Below, one piece after another: positions 1 to 13,482 of a stretch of 64,000 nt of DNA. This stretch comes from Lithospermum erythrorhizon (lineage: Eukaryota > Streptophyta > Magnoliopsida > Boraginales > Boraginaceae), in contig JADFUC010001322.1 of NCBI GenBank assembly GCA_019722365.1, positions 62,001-126,000 of the forward strand. Reading direction: 5' to 3'. The position numbers and the translations under genes are program-made. Each line of letters starts with the position of its first letter. Within the stretch, counting starts at the first letter, position 1. The notes beneath the pieces are model-generated. The model had not been told where the DNA came from. It saw only the letters and a list, made by a program, of their open reading frames with translations, and made no database searches.

Positions 1-890
1 TCTATTTAATTTTATTTTTTAAAAATATCAATTGACGAAAATATACTTGGTAAAAAATCATGTGTTTCTCACATGACAAAAAGGGTGATCGACTAGAACA
101 TTTCCAAACTTAGGTGATCGACAAGGACTCCATTTAAAAACATGGGCGAATAATCGATAAACATCTTCTAAACATGTGATCGCTTCTCTCATTAACCATT
201 TTTTATATTATGAATGTTTTTGTTGTGTCCATTTGTCGAGTATCTTTCACTATATATAGGCTAACTTGTATAAACCGTTGTTATATACAATGCAATTATA
301 AAATGAAAACCAACCACTCAACGAACATATGCTCTAACGCGATTCGAACCGTCCACCGAATCCATAACGAATCCTGGCACACGGACTTGCCTAAAATCTT
401 AGCCCACCCCACCCCATTAATAAGCCGGCTAACAAAAACAAACGTGATCTCTAACGAACGCCGGCCAAATCCGAAACGAACTAACTAACGACTCAACGTA
501 TCCCCGATCTACTCACGTATATTCAAAATGAAGTTGAAAATACGTGCAATATATATCCAAATGTTCAAATAACATTATAATAAAATAAATAATATTCATA
601 AAATTCTTATAATATACACACACATCAATTGTTGTTCACTATTGATATTACTACTTTACCCCTATCCCCATTTGTAAGCCCTATCCCCTATTTGTAAGTA
701 TATCAGGTAAAGTAAGTTTCGCTTAGAAGCCAAATAGTCTTCGAACTGAAGTGAGGTTAAATTTTGAAATTACTAAAGTAGCTTTAGTATTATTCTTTTT
801 AATAAAAATTATTTCAAAATTACATTTTGAAAGTAAAATTCAGTATTTATCCAAGAGTTAAATAAATTTATGTCAAAATTAATAGTCAAA
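1..890. other. AT-rich intergenic DNA, no gene recognised
   Basis: No coding exon is recognisable. The one open frame here (210-488) has no family resemblance and an unusual composition rich in Arg, Thr and Asn. A perfect 7-5-7 palindrome lies at 58-76 (arms TCATGTG and CACATGA) and resembles the hairpins near 12.3 and 13.5 kb. Confidence 0.6.
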
Positions 891-1419
891 GATGACAATA
901 GAGGATAATTTGAAAGATTATGCAACTCCGAAAAAGACATATAGTTGGGAGGAGATAATTTAAAATAGAAGTTGAAGGAGGCACATCAAAAATTTACCTG
1001 CTTTTCCAAATGACATAAAAAAAGCCAATGATATACTAGAGTAGTTTTTTCCATATCAAGTGCACATTTGATTTAAAGACAATATTTTCCTCTTAATTGG
1101 AGCTTCTACTTACATATGCTTAAGTAGCTACGTGGAACCGTTAAGTGAGTTTGGTCGTTAACGTAATATATGCGCTGTTCCGTTTTTCTTACTCTTATTA
1201 CAACATTAATGATGATTTCACTAATTCACTACGAAAGTACATTCCTTTTCAATTGTTATTATTTTACATTAAATATATATAATCATATTTAGTTATTTAT
1301 GATATTGAACCAATAATAATATGTAAATTTTATTACCTAGTATTTTTCAAGTTTTTTTTTTTGTTTACTTTTTCTTTTTCAAGTTTTCTTTTATTAAATT
1401 AATCTTTTTCAATGTCGAT

Positions 1420-1745
1420 ATGGTTATGAAAAACTAAATACAACAAACATCATTAGATTAACAATAAGTAACTATTTGTTGCTTGTTTTGGATGTATTTA
1501 TTGAGTCAAATTAACCATTATTGTTCGAATATGGTAATGAAAAACTAAATATGACATATATTATTATATTAAGAATAAGTAACCATGTTTTGCACTTTTT
1601 GGTTCTATTGTTTTAGTTAAAATAACCATAATTGGTCGAAGATGGTAATGTGAAATTAAAACTGATACCTATAACATTGAATTAATAAATTAACCGTTTA
1701 TTGCATATTTTGGTTGTACTTTTTAAAGTAATATAACCATTTCTG
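1420..1745. repeat. Degenerate tandem repeat, about 3 units of 105-125 bp
   Basis: The module 'atggtaatgaaaaactaaat ... aacaataagtaac ... ttggttgtatt ... aaattaaccat' recurs about three times (units near 1420, 1530 and 1640) with moderate divergence. It is AT-rich and non-coding. Confidence 0.6.
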
Positions 1746-2130
1746 TTACAGATGTTTAAACATACAACCAACACGAAATAGAAATAATAAATTATAATTT
1801 TAATTCTAAATTAATGTCTAATAGTTTAATTTTTAGTTTTATATAGTTTTAATCATCATCGATTTTGGCTGGCGATTAGTTTAATATTTAAATTATAACC
1901 AAATAAAATCTAAAAATAAGAATACTCCAATACATAATTTAAAAAACAACAAAATAAAAAACTATATAAACAAGAACATTTAAATGTTTCATGTGTTCAA
2001 TAAGGCATAAATAATTAAATATGAATGTAATTTTAACAATGAAATTAAAATTTGAGAAAACTATTTATGAATTAAATAAAGGAAAATACAACTGATAAAA
2101 GTCTAATTGACCAAGGATTCAATACATTTG

Positions 2131-2195
2131 AACTGTAGCCCAATTGGTAATGGGCAGCACTATCAACAAGAGGTCGCATGTCGACTCAATAAAGA
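2131..2195 (+). repeat. tRNA-like (SINE head or tRNA relic) sequence
   Basis: A tRNA-like 5' half is visible: a D-arm with GCCC/GGGC stem around AATTGGTAAT, an A-box-like TAGCCCAATTGG, then a decayed B-box-like GCATGTCGACTC. There is no clean acceptor stem, so it is more likely a tRNA-derived SINE or pseudo-tRNA than a functional tRNA. A tandem AT-rich repeat follows immediately. Confidence 0.3.
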
Positions 2196-2204
2196 GAATC
2201 TTTC

Positions 2205-2545
2205 TAAATTTTCTACCCTTTTAACTTAATACTCTAAAATCAAAAAGAAAAGAAAAAGTGAAATTACTATATCCTTAAGCACCGCTATTAAATAGATCCC
2301 AACTCTGAATTTTCTACCCTTTAACTTAATACAAAAACTAAAAAAAGAGAAAAAAATAAAATTACTATCTTAATACTAAAACCAAAAAACTAAAAGTGAA
2401 ATTACTATATCCTTAAGTACCATGCTTAAATAGATCCTTAACCTCGAATTTTCTACCCCTTTTAACTTCTACCTAAAAACTAAAAAGAGAAAAAGTAAAA
2501 TTATTATGTCTTTAACCACCATGCTTAAATAGATCCCCTAACCAC
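2205..2545. repeat. Tandem repeat, 3 units of about 110 bp
   Basis: Three successive units begin with 'aattttctacccttttaact', continue through an A-rich stretch and 'gtgaaattactatatcctta', and end with 'taaatagatcc'. The units differ by small indels. No coding potential is seen. Confidence 0.7.
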
Positions 2546-4367
2546 GCAAAAGTTAGACTTCTTTAATTGCATCAATTTTCTTAAATAAATACTACCAAAT
2601 TCTTTTATTTTCTTTCTAATTTGAATATTCAATCCATACATTTATTAAATAAGAAATATAACTTATTCATTTTAAATATAAAATCAAATCACTTAATTAG
2701 GTAGGGATAAATTGTCCTTCTACAAATATTGCTCAAAATGCAAAACCTGCTTCTAGCTACAAGCTATCTGCACAAAAAAAGCGTTTTTAAATTTAAATTT
2801 GATTTAATTGTAACTATATGAACTAACTTTTCGAGTCAATTTATAGATTCGGTACTTTGTAAAAGGAAATACTTTATAAAACAATGTAACGACTTTCCAG
2901 ACATCCCCCCTGAGGTCAAACTGTCATCAAATCGTATAATCGTAGTCACCAACGATGGATAACAATTAAAAAGACCTCATTTAACATCATAAATAAAACA
3001 ATACAACTCGTCCATCGGGTGAACTAACCAACAATATAACCGAAAAGGTAATAATAAGGCACAATATCAACCATTTGTTTTACCACACGAAACAACAATA
3101 CTATTACATACAATTTAAACTTCCCAAGAAGATAAAGTATGACCGCTGAGGTCTTCAAGCCACCATCGCCATTCCGCTGGGTACGCTAGCCACTGCCAAA
3201 GCGATCTCGGGGTCTTTCCGCAACAACCTAGCATAAAACGCCCGCCTGTGGAAAATAGGAGTCGCCTAAAAGTCGAGTGAAAATAAATATCACGTAAGTT
3301 AACCTACCCGATCGCACGGTCAGAATAATTTAAATACCTTATCTATTTAAAGACCGTATACCCCAAGAGTATTATTTAAGTATGTTACTTACAAATCAAA
3401 TCTTACTTAATGATTTCCGACTAACACCGATAACCCACACCACGTCGATAACTTCCTCACAGTACGCCTTAACCACAAGACATATCTTCCTATTTACTAT
3501 CTTTCGTAAGTACAGCTAATTTTCGATATAATATCCCACCTAACATAATGCATAACCCAAACCTATCTCAAACATTTCATCACTCAAGCATACACCTCAA
3601 CTACTTATCTTTAGTTCACAATTCTACGCCGCTACTCCTATTTTCGCCATACTTCTCCTATGACATCTAAACGCCCTCGTAAGTGCCCTGTCGCTTTTTC
3701 TTATAACTCCAGCAAAATACGCCTTAAATCAAGATACCTAAGTTCGAATTATCTCCCAAATTCTCCATTTAGTATAATGGAACTTATGTACCTCAATGGT
3801 ATCGTGGTCGTGTTGGGGATCGGGGAACTTATATTCTCAGCACATTATCCAAGCCCCTCATAAAAATATCATCAACATCATCACAGATTAGCATAAACTT
3901 AGGTTTATAAAGTCCTGCATCATTCTCATTCCAAAGATATCTCATCCATTAACCACTTTACATAGGCGAACATGTCTGGCAAAAAGAGTCGCAACATCGT
4001 GCTAAAAGTGAGTAAATACCAGATCTCTAATACAAAATAGTTTTCGACAAGGGTAAGTCCGGTGCTGAAGCAACCATCAAAGACCGCCGACAAGACAACA
4101 ACGAGATCGTGAATGATATCGTAGTCAACATGACTAAAAATACATATATATACATGACTACTTAGTAAAGCCATACAACATAATCTCCACAAGTTGTCTC
4201 AGACTCCAACACACAAGATATAATAGGTCTGTGTGTTACAAATTCTAGAAAGAAATCAAGAGACTCAACAACGACTATAACTCTAGTCATCAATCACTCA
4301 TCAACTGGGGATAATTCTCCGGATTCTAATCCCCGATGCACATAAGCTCAACCAATCGATCTACAAC

Positions 4368-4735
4368 GCCTTTATAATCAAGTATAAAGTCGATAACGCT
4401 CTTATAATCAAGTATAAAGTCGACACACAACACTCTTATACCGATGTATAAAGTCGATACACAACGCCTTATACCCAGGTAAACATGGCACAACGCCTTA
4501 CCGACGTATAAAGTTGATACACAACGCTTCTTATACCGACGTATAAAGTTCGATACACACGCTTCTTATATCGACGTATAAAGTCGATACACAACGCCTT
4601 ATACCGACGTATAAAACATACACAACGCTTCTTATACCGACGTATAAAGTCGATACACAACGCTTCTTATACCCCGACGTATAAAATGATACACAACGCT
4701 TCTTATACCGACGAGCAAAGTCGATATTAACGCTT
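4368..4735 (-). repeat. Hairpin-forming minisatellite, about 11 units of 33 bp, in LTR copy A
   Basis: The unit reads CTTATACCGACGTATAAAG followed by TCGATACACAACG(C). CTTATAC and GTATAAG are complementary arms around a 4-5 base loop, so every unit can fold. First units carry loop ATCAA, later ones CGAC. The homologous LTR at 52.6-55.2 kb has a matching array. Open frames through the array (for example 4469-4660) are repeat artefacts. Confidence 0.85.
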
Positions 4736-5118
4736 TAAAGAGCCAATTCTAACCCATAACCATCCCAATTCTGTATCATATCCTAATACTCAAGTCACCT
4801 CAAAGACATACATAACTCTAACCATCACCTCTCAATAACCCACTGATCTACCGCCAAACAATCCAAGCAATACGCCTAAAACATCTCCGAATCGGTGAGC
4901 CAAACACACATTCGCCGACAAGACCCAGAAATACATGTTGCCGACAAGGCCAGAAAACAACAAAGGTCGCATAGCGCCAAAGGTAAACCGTAAATATGTT
5001 GGGAGTTCAAGCCATCACTTCACTCAAGCCAGCCTTCAATGCTGCGTATCGTAGTCACATAACCATATTATGGGCTCACATAACGGTTGCAACCATTACA
5101 TGTATAGTCTTCATCATA

Positions 5119-5318
5119 TCACAAGAACATGTACACCATTCACGCTAATTATATTGGCGCGACATGCACCATTCACATAATTATATTACAAGGACATGTA
5201 CACCATTCACATAATTATATTACAAAGATATATACACCATTCACACATAATTATCTTACAAAGACATGTATACCATTTACACATAATTATAGTTACAAGG
5301 ACATGTACACCATTTAAA
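5119..5318. repeat. Second minisatellite of LTR copy A, about 5.5 units of 34 bp
   Basis: The unit is approximately AAGGACATGTACACCATTCA followed by CATAATTATATTAC. Units start near 5119, 5160, 5191, 5224, 5259 and 5296. The matching part of the 52.6-kb copy shows only traces (TATACGTG repeats near 53.73-53.80 kb), so the array expanded after the copies separated. Confidence 0.8.
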
Positions 5319-6645
5319 GTAAGTACATATAGTAATACACGTGAGGAGGCGACTACCTCCTACTTAGTTATTTACAAAAAGTCCTCAATGAACGCGATAA
5401 CGGAACGTGCCCCTTCCCCCGCGTCAAGGCTCCAACAAATTAAAGTATACCAGAAATCAACACTAAGAATTACATTCTTGAAAACAAACATTACCAACTC
5501 TAATCGGAATGATTTCACACGGCTCCAATATGACGGTAAACTATCGACTATAATCCCACTGACACAACCAAATCATCTCCAATGATGGTCTTATTACTTT
5601 ATCATTACAAATCAACTTATAAGCCATTCTAGTTAATCAGCAGGTCCCTAATTAACAACATATACTCCAAAATATCAATTACAACTCAACTTGGAATTAA
5701 CATTTTTTCAACCTAACTCTCTTTAATCAATCTTAAATTACCAATTTAACCTCACAATAGCTAGAATAAGGTCCCAATTAAACTTCCTACACATTTAAAG
5801 TCTTAGAAAAATATCACCCAGAAAAGTCAACTAAAACCTAAAAGTCAACTCTACCATAACATCCTCTTAAACGACTTCTAACTCACGAATTCATCACTTA
5901 TATACATCATAAGATCCATAACAAACTAAGATTTATCATAAAATTAAGTTATTCCAAAAAGTCAACCAAAAAGCTTCAAATCCAGAAGAAAAATCAACCA
6001 AAACTCTAACTTTCTTACCTCGAATCGTAGGAAAGGTTGCAAGCCTTAATTTAAACAACTCGATGTAAGTTTATGTTTATAAAGTGGAAGAATCGAAGAC
6101 AAAATTTTCTTTTGTCGCTCTTCAGCGGGGGTCTCGCCCAAAAAGAATGGAAAGCGAGGAGATATTTTTGTGTTCGTGATTAGTACGAGACTTCAAGCAT
6201 ATAACACTTAAGCCTTTGGGAAGTTTGCATGTGAGTTCGTGGTCCGAATCACGCGAATCGAAGCTATCGAATCCACTCTAATCCATCTAACTTAACTCGA
6301 ATTATCCCTGGGCTATTACTACTTTAAATTATAAATATAATATCGGTTCAATAATCACACACAAAAAATATTATCATCGAAACTATTTATACTATCACCG
6401 TCCCACCGAATCGAAAAAATTTTAAATTGCCAGAAGCGATTATTGCTAAATCCAAATAAAAACTCTCCTATACCATTTCTCCTCCTAGACATTTTACCCT
6501 TCATATAAAAGTTAAATTTTAGCTTCATTTTCTTTCTTCATTGCCATCGAAACGAAATCTCAAACTTGCAAATCAGAAAACTCTCAAACCATTTTTTTAA
6601 TTTATGAAAATAATCCACTTTAAACTCCTAAGTCAATCCACAAGA

Positions 6646-6704
6646 ATGGATAGGGAAAAGAAGCTGAGCAGCAGAGTCACAGACTCTTGCTTACAAGTTG
6701 AAAG
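6646..6704 (+). other. Possible first exon or gene fragment
   Basis: ATG at 6646 opens a short frame (MDREKKLSSRVTDSCLQVER) that runs to a reasonable donor, AAG|gtatat, at 6705. The sequence before it looks like a 5' leader: pyrimidine-rich, with a TATAAA-like site near 6504. No continuing exon was found before the copia element starting near 6.9 kb. It may be the left part of an interrupted gene or pure chance. The family is not recognised. Confidence 0.15.
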
Positions 6705-6899
6705 GTATATGTTTGAACTAACTTTTATAGTGCACATCCGTCAAACAAATTTATCTGTGAATTTCAGAAAGAGTATTCGTGGTTTATAATATTTCAAATT
6801 CTACAATAACCTAAACTGACAATATAATATCAACACTAACTATTAACATCAAACATAATGTATAATAATACTCCAATCAATGTTTACTGCCTCATATCA

Positions 6900-9070
6900 T
6901 GTTATCAAAATTAATATCCGATTCAGATTGCTGGGATTCATCGCGTCATTACGAAAGGCTCGTCATTATTCATCAATAAGAGCTTGGTGAGAATCGGGGC
7001 CAGCAAAGAGTTATAATTTATCGTTTCAAGAAAATTAAATAAAGAGTTACGTCATTTTGGCAGTAATCAGGTGTTAAATAATTATTGCAGGCAGACCTAA
7101 TTATATCAACAAATATCGATTCTCCTACCCCACAAGACAAGATAACATTGGCTATTTATACCTGGCCATCAAAGTAACTAATCTCTACACTAATGACATG
7201 TGTCACTCTAAGTACATGTGTCAATCATATAGATAATACAATAATAATAAGCAAAATAACTTGTCTATCATCCCCGTAATCGAAGGCAGGAGGGCCACTT
7301 TAATGTTTAGATTTGAACACAATGTTTGAAACGAATAGGACAAACTTTTGGTAAAAAAATCAGCATGTTGATCATCCGTGGGAATATAGGACACCTTGAG
7401 AACCCCCTTCGCCACACGTTCCCGGACAAAATGGATATCGATTTCGATATGTTTGGTCCGAGCATGTTTTACCGGGTTGGCAGCCATATAAGTGGCCCTA
7501 ATGTTGTCACAAAGAACCACCGGAGTAGAGTCAATAGAAACACCAAGTTCCTGTAATAATGATTGAAGCCATTCTAGCTCCGGGCGACTGACTGAGAACT
7601 GATCTATACTTCTGCTTCCGCACTAGATCGGGAAATAGTATCTTGCTTTTTGGAAGACCAAGAGACCATAGTCGATCCTATAAATATGCAAAACTCAGAA
7701 GTTGATCTGCGAGTTGAGGGACAACCTGCCAAATCTGCATCGGCATAAACCAATAAAGTGGACGAAGGACCACTCATTAATATGCAAACCATAATTCATC
7801 GTACCCTTAATATACCGGGAAGGATACGTTTGACAGCAACATAGTGACTTTGTAACGGACGATGCATAAATTGACATAATACTTGATTTAATGCACTGAA
7901 TGTCCGGCCTAAATGTCAAATACTAGGCACCAACAATACCCCGGTACAAAGTTTGACTAAGAAAATTTCACTATCATCTTGTAATTGCAATCGGCTCACT
8001 ATCGGAGTGCAAACAGGGGTAGAGTCGATCATGCCAGTACGCTTCAAAAGGTTTGTAGCATACTTGGTTTGGTGCACAAACCAACAGGAAGAGTGAGGGA
8101 CAACAGAAATGCCAAGAAAGTAATTTAAAGCACCTAAATCAGTCATGAAAAATTCCCCTTTCAACAAAGTAATAACCTTGGTAAGAAATGATGGAGAAGA
8201 GGCAGTAAGTAATATATCATCCACATACAATAGTAAAACAGCCATATCAGAATTGGATCGAAAATGAACATAGATGAATCCGGACCCATTGTTGATGTCA
8301 CTCAAGCATCAAGAGTTAGTGAATCCTTGAAACCAAGTCTGCATTGTTCTTAAACCATAAAGAGCTTCCTTTATTGAGCTTACATACATGATGTGGAAGA
8401 TCAGAATTACAAAACCAGTAGGCCGCTTAAATAGACAGTTTCATGCAAAGGCCATGTAAAAATGTATTTTTGACATCGAAGTTGATGAACACCCCACTGT
8501 TCAGATGTGGCTGTATGGGTACAACTTCGAATTGTAGCCGGCTTGACCACCGGATTCTAAATATTTCCTCATAATCGAGGTCTTTGCTGATGTTGACCCC
8601 TGGGCAACAAGACGACATTTGCGCCGAGAAAGAGACCCATGAGCATGGAATTTCAACTTAAATACCCACTTGGTACCAATGAGAAGGAGGAGGTACAAGG
8701 TCCCAGGTGTTATTTGCCAATAATGCATTATATTCGTCGGCTATCGCACTTCACCATAACGGATCACGATTCGTCATAAGGAGGCGGGGGGCCTGAATAA
8801 CCACGTTGCTTGGAGAACCGATTCGAGCCATTGTATCGGTGTCGGCCACCACGGCCACGATATCCATGAGGAGGACCTGATGAAGGCTGCTTCGGAGTAT
8901 AGAAGGCTGCCTGAGAAGTATCCGTAGTGATGGAAGAAAACGACTTCAGTCGGGCTTCGAAATTAAGAACCAATGACCGTGTCTCCAAGAAGGAAGGATG
9001 CTTGATTCCTATCACTTGAAAGATTTTCAAGCTTCTCCTGTACTCATCTATCAGCTTCTAGAGCCCCTTC
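6900..9070 (-). mobile_element. Decayed, internally deleted Ty1/copia retrotransposon
   Basis: Minus-strand domains in order: a gag tail with a Gly/Arg-rich segment (about 9066-8780: SFLETRSLVLNFEARLKSF, then GRGGRHRYNG); reverse transcriptase start (NTWDLVPPPS at about 8700); RT active site LLLYVDDILLTAS (8240-8210) with DLGALNYFLGI; and RNase H (LLVYADADLAGCPSTRRST, SRSSAEAEV, HIEIDIHFVRERV), ending near 7290. Many stops and frameshifts are present. Gag joins RT directly near 8780, so protease and integrase are missing. After RNase H come a purine-rich tract (complement of about 7270) and an LTR-like end with TATAAATAGCC (about 7150-7165, minus). The YVDDI motif and domain order place it in Ty1/copia. 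Confidence 0.88.
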
Positions 9071-9109
9071 TGGGGTTGAGTTTGACACTGCTTCCACAAC
9101 TTGTTTCCA

Positions 9110-9415
9110 ATTCGAAATTTGCTTTGAAATTTCAAAATTTCAATTCAACTTGTTTGGAACCCATCTCTCCATGTTGGTTACCTCTGTCAGGGGACTTTGC
9201 AGTGAAATCATCTTATCTCACTGTTATTGCTTGAGGATCCCATCTAACCCATCCATGCCTCGACAAGTTTGAGAAGTGTCTGGTGCTAAACTGGCGACAC
9301 AAACATTTGCTTTGGAGGCTTTTACATCGGGCCTTTCCGGTTAAGGTCAGATTGCAACATTTTCTCCCATCCTCTGATCTAACTTTGTGTTTTCTGCCAG
9401 CAGTGGAATATAGAT
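9110..9415 (+). mobile_element. LINE (L1-type) ORF2 C-terminal fragment
   Basis: The plus-strand translation, with one stop, reads GDFAVKSSYLTVIA, then about 20 codons later LNWRHKHLLWRLLHRAFPVK and VRLQHFLPSSDLTLCFL. This is the spacing and wording of the zf-RVT region (G-x-FSVKSAY, then W-x-FLWRLLH-x-LPTK) that follows plant LINE reverse transcriptases. The upstream reverse transcriptase is absent. The piece abuts the antisense gag tail of the copia relic, so one element truncated the other. Confidence 0.55.
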
Positions 9416-9420
9416 GAAAC

Positions 9421-11885
9421 TGTAACGACCAGCCCTGCGCTTCTGCCTCCCCTCATGGGACCGGACACCAAAGTTCAAATCGATTGATTTAATTAAACGT
9501 AGTTAATCTAATCTGTCCTTAAATAAACCAGTAAAAATAATATATCCTAGAAGAACAGCTTAAGAAAATAATTCATCACAGATTCTAACCACACAACAAT
9601 CTTCCACGCACAAAAACGTCAACAACATTACGCATGAGAAATCGAATAACAACAAATGTAAATCCGAACTACAATAAAAAACAACGGCATCGCTGAGGAT
9701 CTACATCTACCCGTCGCTACTCCAAAAATTCAAGCACAATCACACTGTTGTTCAAACACCGAAACACCACCCCGTCAACTCCGCAATAAATAAAATGCCG
9801 CCTAAATGGGACAGCGTGAAGTTTTAAATAATACATATCTCAAGAGTGGAAATTAACCCACACCCACGCCAGAGTGTAATATAAGAATAGTTAAATTCAA
9901 TGAATAGATAGATATTGTATCAATTTATAACCCAAGGCTTAATACAAAAGAAAATCTCTATTAGCGAAGTTCATTATCACGTCATATCTATGTAAAGGTA
10001 TATCAATACCGAGCATACTATGATCATAAATTCATAGGCCCATCAACTAAACATGCACATTCCTAATAAAGAACATCCAACAACGATAATCACGCATTTT
10101 ATTAAAATAGCGACAACAATAAGTCCAATTAAGTCCACAATCCCTCTACATTATCAACCAACAATGTAAAACATCACGACTAAACAACTGCCTGTCTCAA
10201 CTCCACAACTCAAGCCAACTACTAATACTAATACCTAACCCACAACTACACAACTTAAACAACTCAACATAAACTGGTTTCAACAAATAAGCAGCATTAC
10301 AATCAACCTCAACCTCGTTAGGCGAGTAAAACTTAATACGTCCGCCGACATAAAGCCTAAAATGGGGAATACACCAGAATGCAGGTAAAGAGTAACACAA
10401 CACACCTATACCGGCACTGCATAATACCGATAAGATAACCCAACATACATCAACAACCCTACCATTCTATGCCATTCCAACCAACAAAACACTCAAAACT
10501 AAAAATGACAAAAAACAACCCCGAGGTAACTCATCCTAATTCACCTAACCTCATCTCAAAACGCCTATAAATCCCATAAAAGCACCACACACAACCCAAC
10601 TACATCAACTAACTAATCATACTCAACCAATCAACGAAAATATATATAGATAAACACGCTTTCATAATTATCACCAAATAAACACATTCACGGGTTATAA
10701 ACTAATCTACACCCATGTAGATAAATACTCTCTACTGCTAGCAATATTAAAGGCCGCCTAATTAATCCAGTTGTCTTTCCCCACGCCCACGCCTAACCAA
10801 AAACACCGGTATACAATTACTACTTACTACCATATTAACTCCATTTATAATCCTAGGTTAACAACTACTCAACTAAAAGTTTCAAGTTAACCTTAACACA
10901 TTTTAGTTCAACTTTCTAACCCTTTCTACGATTTTAGTTACCAATATGTCAACTTTAGGTGAACGACACAAGCGGCGGCTTAAACAACTAATAAAACAAC
11001 AAAATTTCAACCACCCCACCTCCCCACCATAATCGGCCCCACCCCACACCCACACTTACACTTTAAACAATTTCTAATCAACCAAAAATCAATTTCCCCA
11101 AACTAATTTACCCATTTTTAACAACCTTTATTCCAAAAACTCAAATACTACTCAATTTACACAACCCACTTCAACATAATCTCTACCAACATCATAAAAA
11201 TCAAAACTTTTACTCCAAAACAACTATATTAAGGTTCAATAATATACTTTTAAAATCACATTTTTCTTCAAAAAGTCAACTAGTCTCTAGCAAAAGTCAA
11301 CTAACAACATTCAACACATTTCAACCCCAAAAATTAATTATTATAACTTCTAACCACATAATCTAAGCTTAGATGATATCTATATATCATTTTAAAGTCT
11401 CAAAACTCATAGTCAACTTAAGTTATAATAGTCAACTATTGCTCAAAATAATTAGATTTGAAGATTAAAAATCATACATTTGATAATCTAAAGATGGGGA
11501 ACAAGATTATGGAGCTAGATTCAACAATATTTCACCAAGAAAAATGAAAAATCAAGGCATAGGAGCAGGAACGGTTCGCCACTTGGGACGGGGTCATGGT
11601 TTTATGCGACGAAGCATTTAATAAGGGTTTGGGTCAAAGGAGATATTTATAGGATGATGTTAAGTCCGTCAGATGCTGGTTTTATTTCTCCACTTTTTGT
11701 ATTTAAATTTTAAATGAAAAAGATTCTAAATATACTATTATCCGTGAAATAACTACTACTCAATTAATACTAATCTCTAGATATCGATTTTTTTCCAAAA
11801 GTATTTATACTATTCCGTCCAACTACACCAAACGATATACATATAAATATAATTTAATCGCTTAAGCGTAACGGGGCTATTTCGT
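9421..11885 (-). mobile_element. Long LTR, copy B (minus orientation)
   Basis: It starts TGTAACGACC at 9421, like copy A. Read on the minus strand its 5' end (about 11885) gives GCCCCGTTACG, then GTTGGACGGAATAGTATAAATAC (TATA-like, about 11800-11820), then AAAGTCAACT blocks (11265-11310), matching copies A and 52641-55205 in order. It has only one or two degenerate units of the hairpin minisatellite (about 10406-10440). No internal polyprotein is attached. Confidence 0.5.
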
Positions 11886-12786
11886 AAACAATCGAGCCAA
11901 TCTATTGTTCAGTTCAAGGCTAAGATTAGTTGTACCATACCAAATATCCGATTTAGAAAATTCCCCGGATTTGTAATGTGGATGCCCATAATCTTGCTAG
12001 TCGGGCTAAAAGATAATTTTGGAGTAGTTGTCAATTCTCTCAATGTACTCCCCCAACTCAGATATGCGATATCACATTAATGATTTCTCAAGTAGTAAGG
12101 GAGCTCGGGCGATTTATATAAATAGATGCACTTTTATCAAAAAAAAAACTAAACTATTTATACGAAAAGAGCATTATAGCATTATTCTATTTTTGGTGTA
12201 GGATTTTTTTTCGTGATAAAATAGATCCCTTTTGAAACGAGTCCCGACTATAAAGCATTCTAAAACAGCTACTCTCAGGGCGGAAATACAAATTTATCCC
12301 TCGACAACATCGTGGGGTCACATGATACTCCACCAATACGTTTGTCTTGGGCACGATGAAAACATCGGGCTCCACACGAGTAATTACATTTCATCATGTG
12401 GCACACACGACCCACGGCCCCCAATGCAATTTACATGTTACACATTTCATACATTTTTAATACTAGAATGATAAGTTAAAAACTAGTTGAACATGTAAAA
12501 AATGTATAGTTAAATTTGATATTATATGTGCATTGCATTCAAACTTGATTAAAGGAAATACATAAAATCTAAATATTTTTTCCCAATCTAAACACTTTTT
12601 CAATTCATCACACCTTGAACATATATCGAAAGTCAGCTTCTTGATACAAAATTATTGTCACGCATGTAAGTTGCACAAGTCCTAAAGAATGCTCTGAAAT
12701 CATCAAGATCTCCATTAATTCTGAACCTGCCTTGTAATTAAGGTCATTAATAATAATTTTTTTTATTAAGATATCTAATGATACAA

Positions 12787-12826
<40 letters not shown>
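12787..12826. repeat. (AAT)n microsatellite, about 13 units
   Basis: Uninterrupted AAT trinucleotide run in AT-rich intergenic DNA; likely polymorphic in length. Confidence 0.95.
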
Positions 12827-12827
<1 letters not shown>

Positions 12828-13482
12828 GCATAAAAATATGAACATGATTAAACTTGTCACGTAATACAAATCTGGCTACGCGTTCTCTCTAATAATAATC
12901 ACGGAACCAGGCCGCCTCCATTTTGCTCAATGTATCGAAGATAAGCTTCGTAATTAATGCTTATTCGCACAATATCCAAAGCAGGTAACAAAACTATCGT
13001 GTCCAAATAACTATTTAATTATTAATGATTATGTAAGAGTAATAGTAATTTTAATTGATTATTTAGAAAAATTTGATTACCTTCCCGTATCTTTGTCCAA
13101 CCACAACAATGATAGAGATCTTTCTTGATTATGATTATCGCTATTGTTGACATTTCCCAGCATAATATTTTTTTTCACTCATCTATTTATAAGTAATCAT
13201 GAATAATTTATTTAACTATGTCGATATAATTCTAATTTGACGAGCTTTAACGCTTGTTTTCTTTATTTTTGTGAATTTATTTTTTCTATCATATTAAGAT
13301 AGGCTCGGGGACGAATACGTGAATGAAGTAAATTGTAACTACTAATGAATTAATTGTGTTCCATTATGTTTCACTAACTTACTTAATTATTCAACACAAT
13401 TTGTTTAATATTGTATTTATAGTTTATCAAATAAAGCATGATACAATAGAAAATTAAAAAAAAAAAATTAAACAAAAAATGC

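Larger units (their letters stand above)
2885..6448 (-). mobile_element. Long LTR, copy A (candidate solo LTR, minus orientation)
   Basis: Read on the minus strand, this aligns by eye with the plus-strand element at 52641-55205. Shared landmarks are a CGATTCG(G)TGGGA block followed by a TATA-like GATAGTATAAATA (about 6390-6410), repeated AAAAGTCAACT blocks, AAGACTTTAAATGTGTAGG (about 5790), a minisatellite, and a terminal GTCGTTACA (complement of 2885-2893). It begins degenerately near 6448. The termini (TGTAA...TTACA) and length suggest a long LTR of the Ty3/gypsy chromovirus type. This assignment is inference: no internal region or polyprotein is attached. Two minisatellites (4368-4735 and 5119-5318) account for its greater length. 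No target duplication was found. Confidence 0.65.

Noticed and set aside
2131..2195. Functional tRNA gene
   Set aside because: Acceptor and T-arm pairing are incomplete and the B-box is degraded.
4469..4660. 63-codon minus frame with repeating FIRRYK-like text
   Set aside because: It is a translation of the minisatellite, not a protein.
4371..5318. Regular 33-34 bp repeats resembling a CRISPR array
   Set aside because: The units are contiguous minisatellites without unique spacers, lie in an LTR, and the host is a plant.
12232..12471. 79-codon frame in the left desert
   Set aside because: No family resemblance, no splice context, and it overlaps palindromic repeat sequence.
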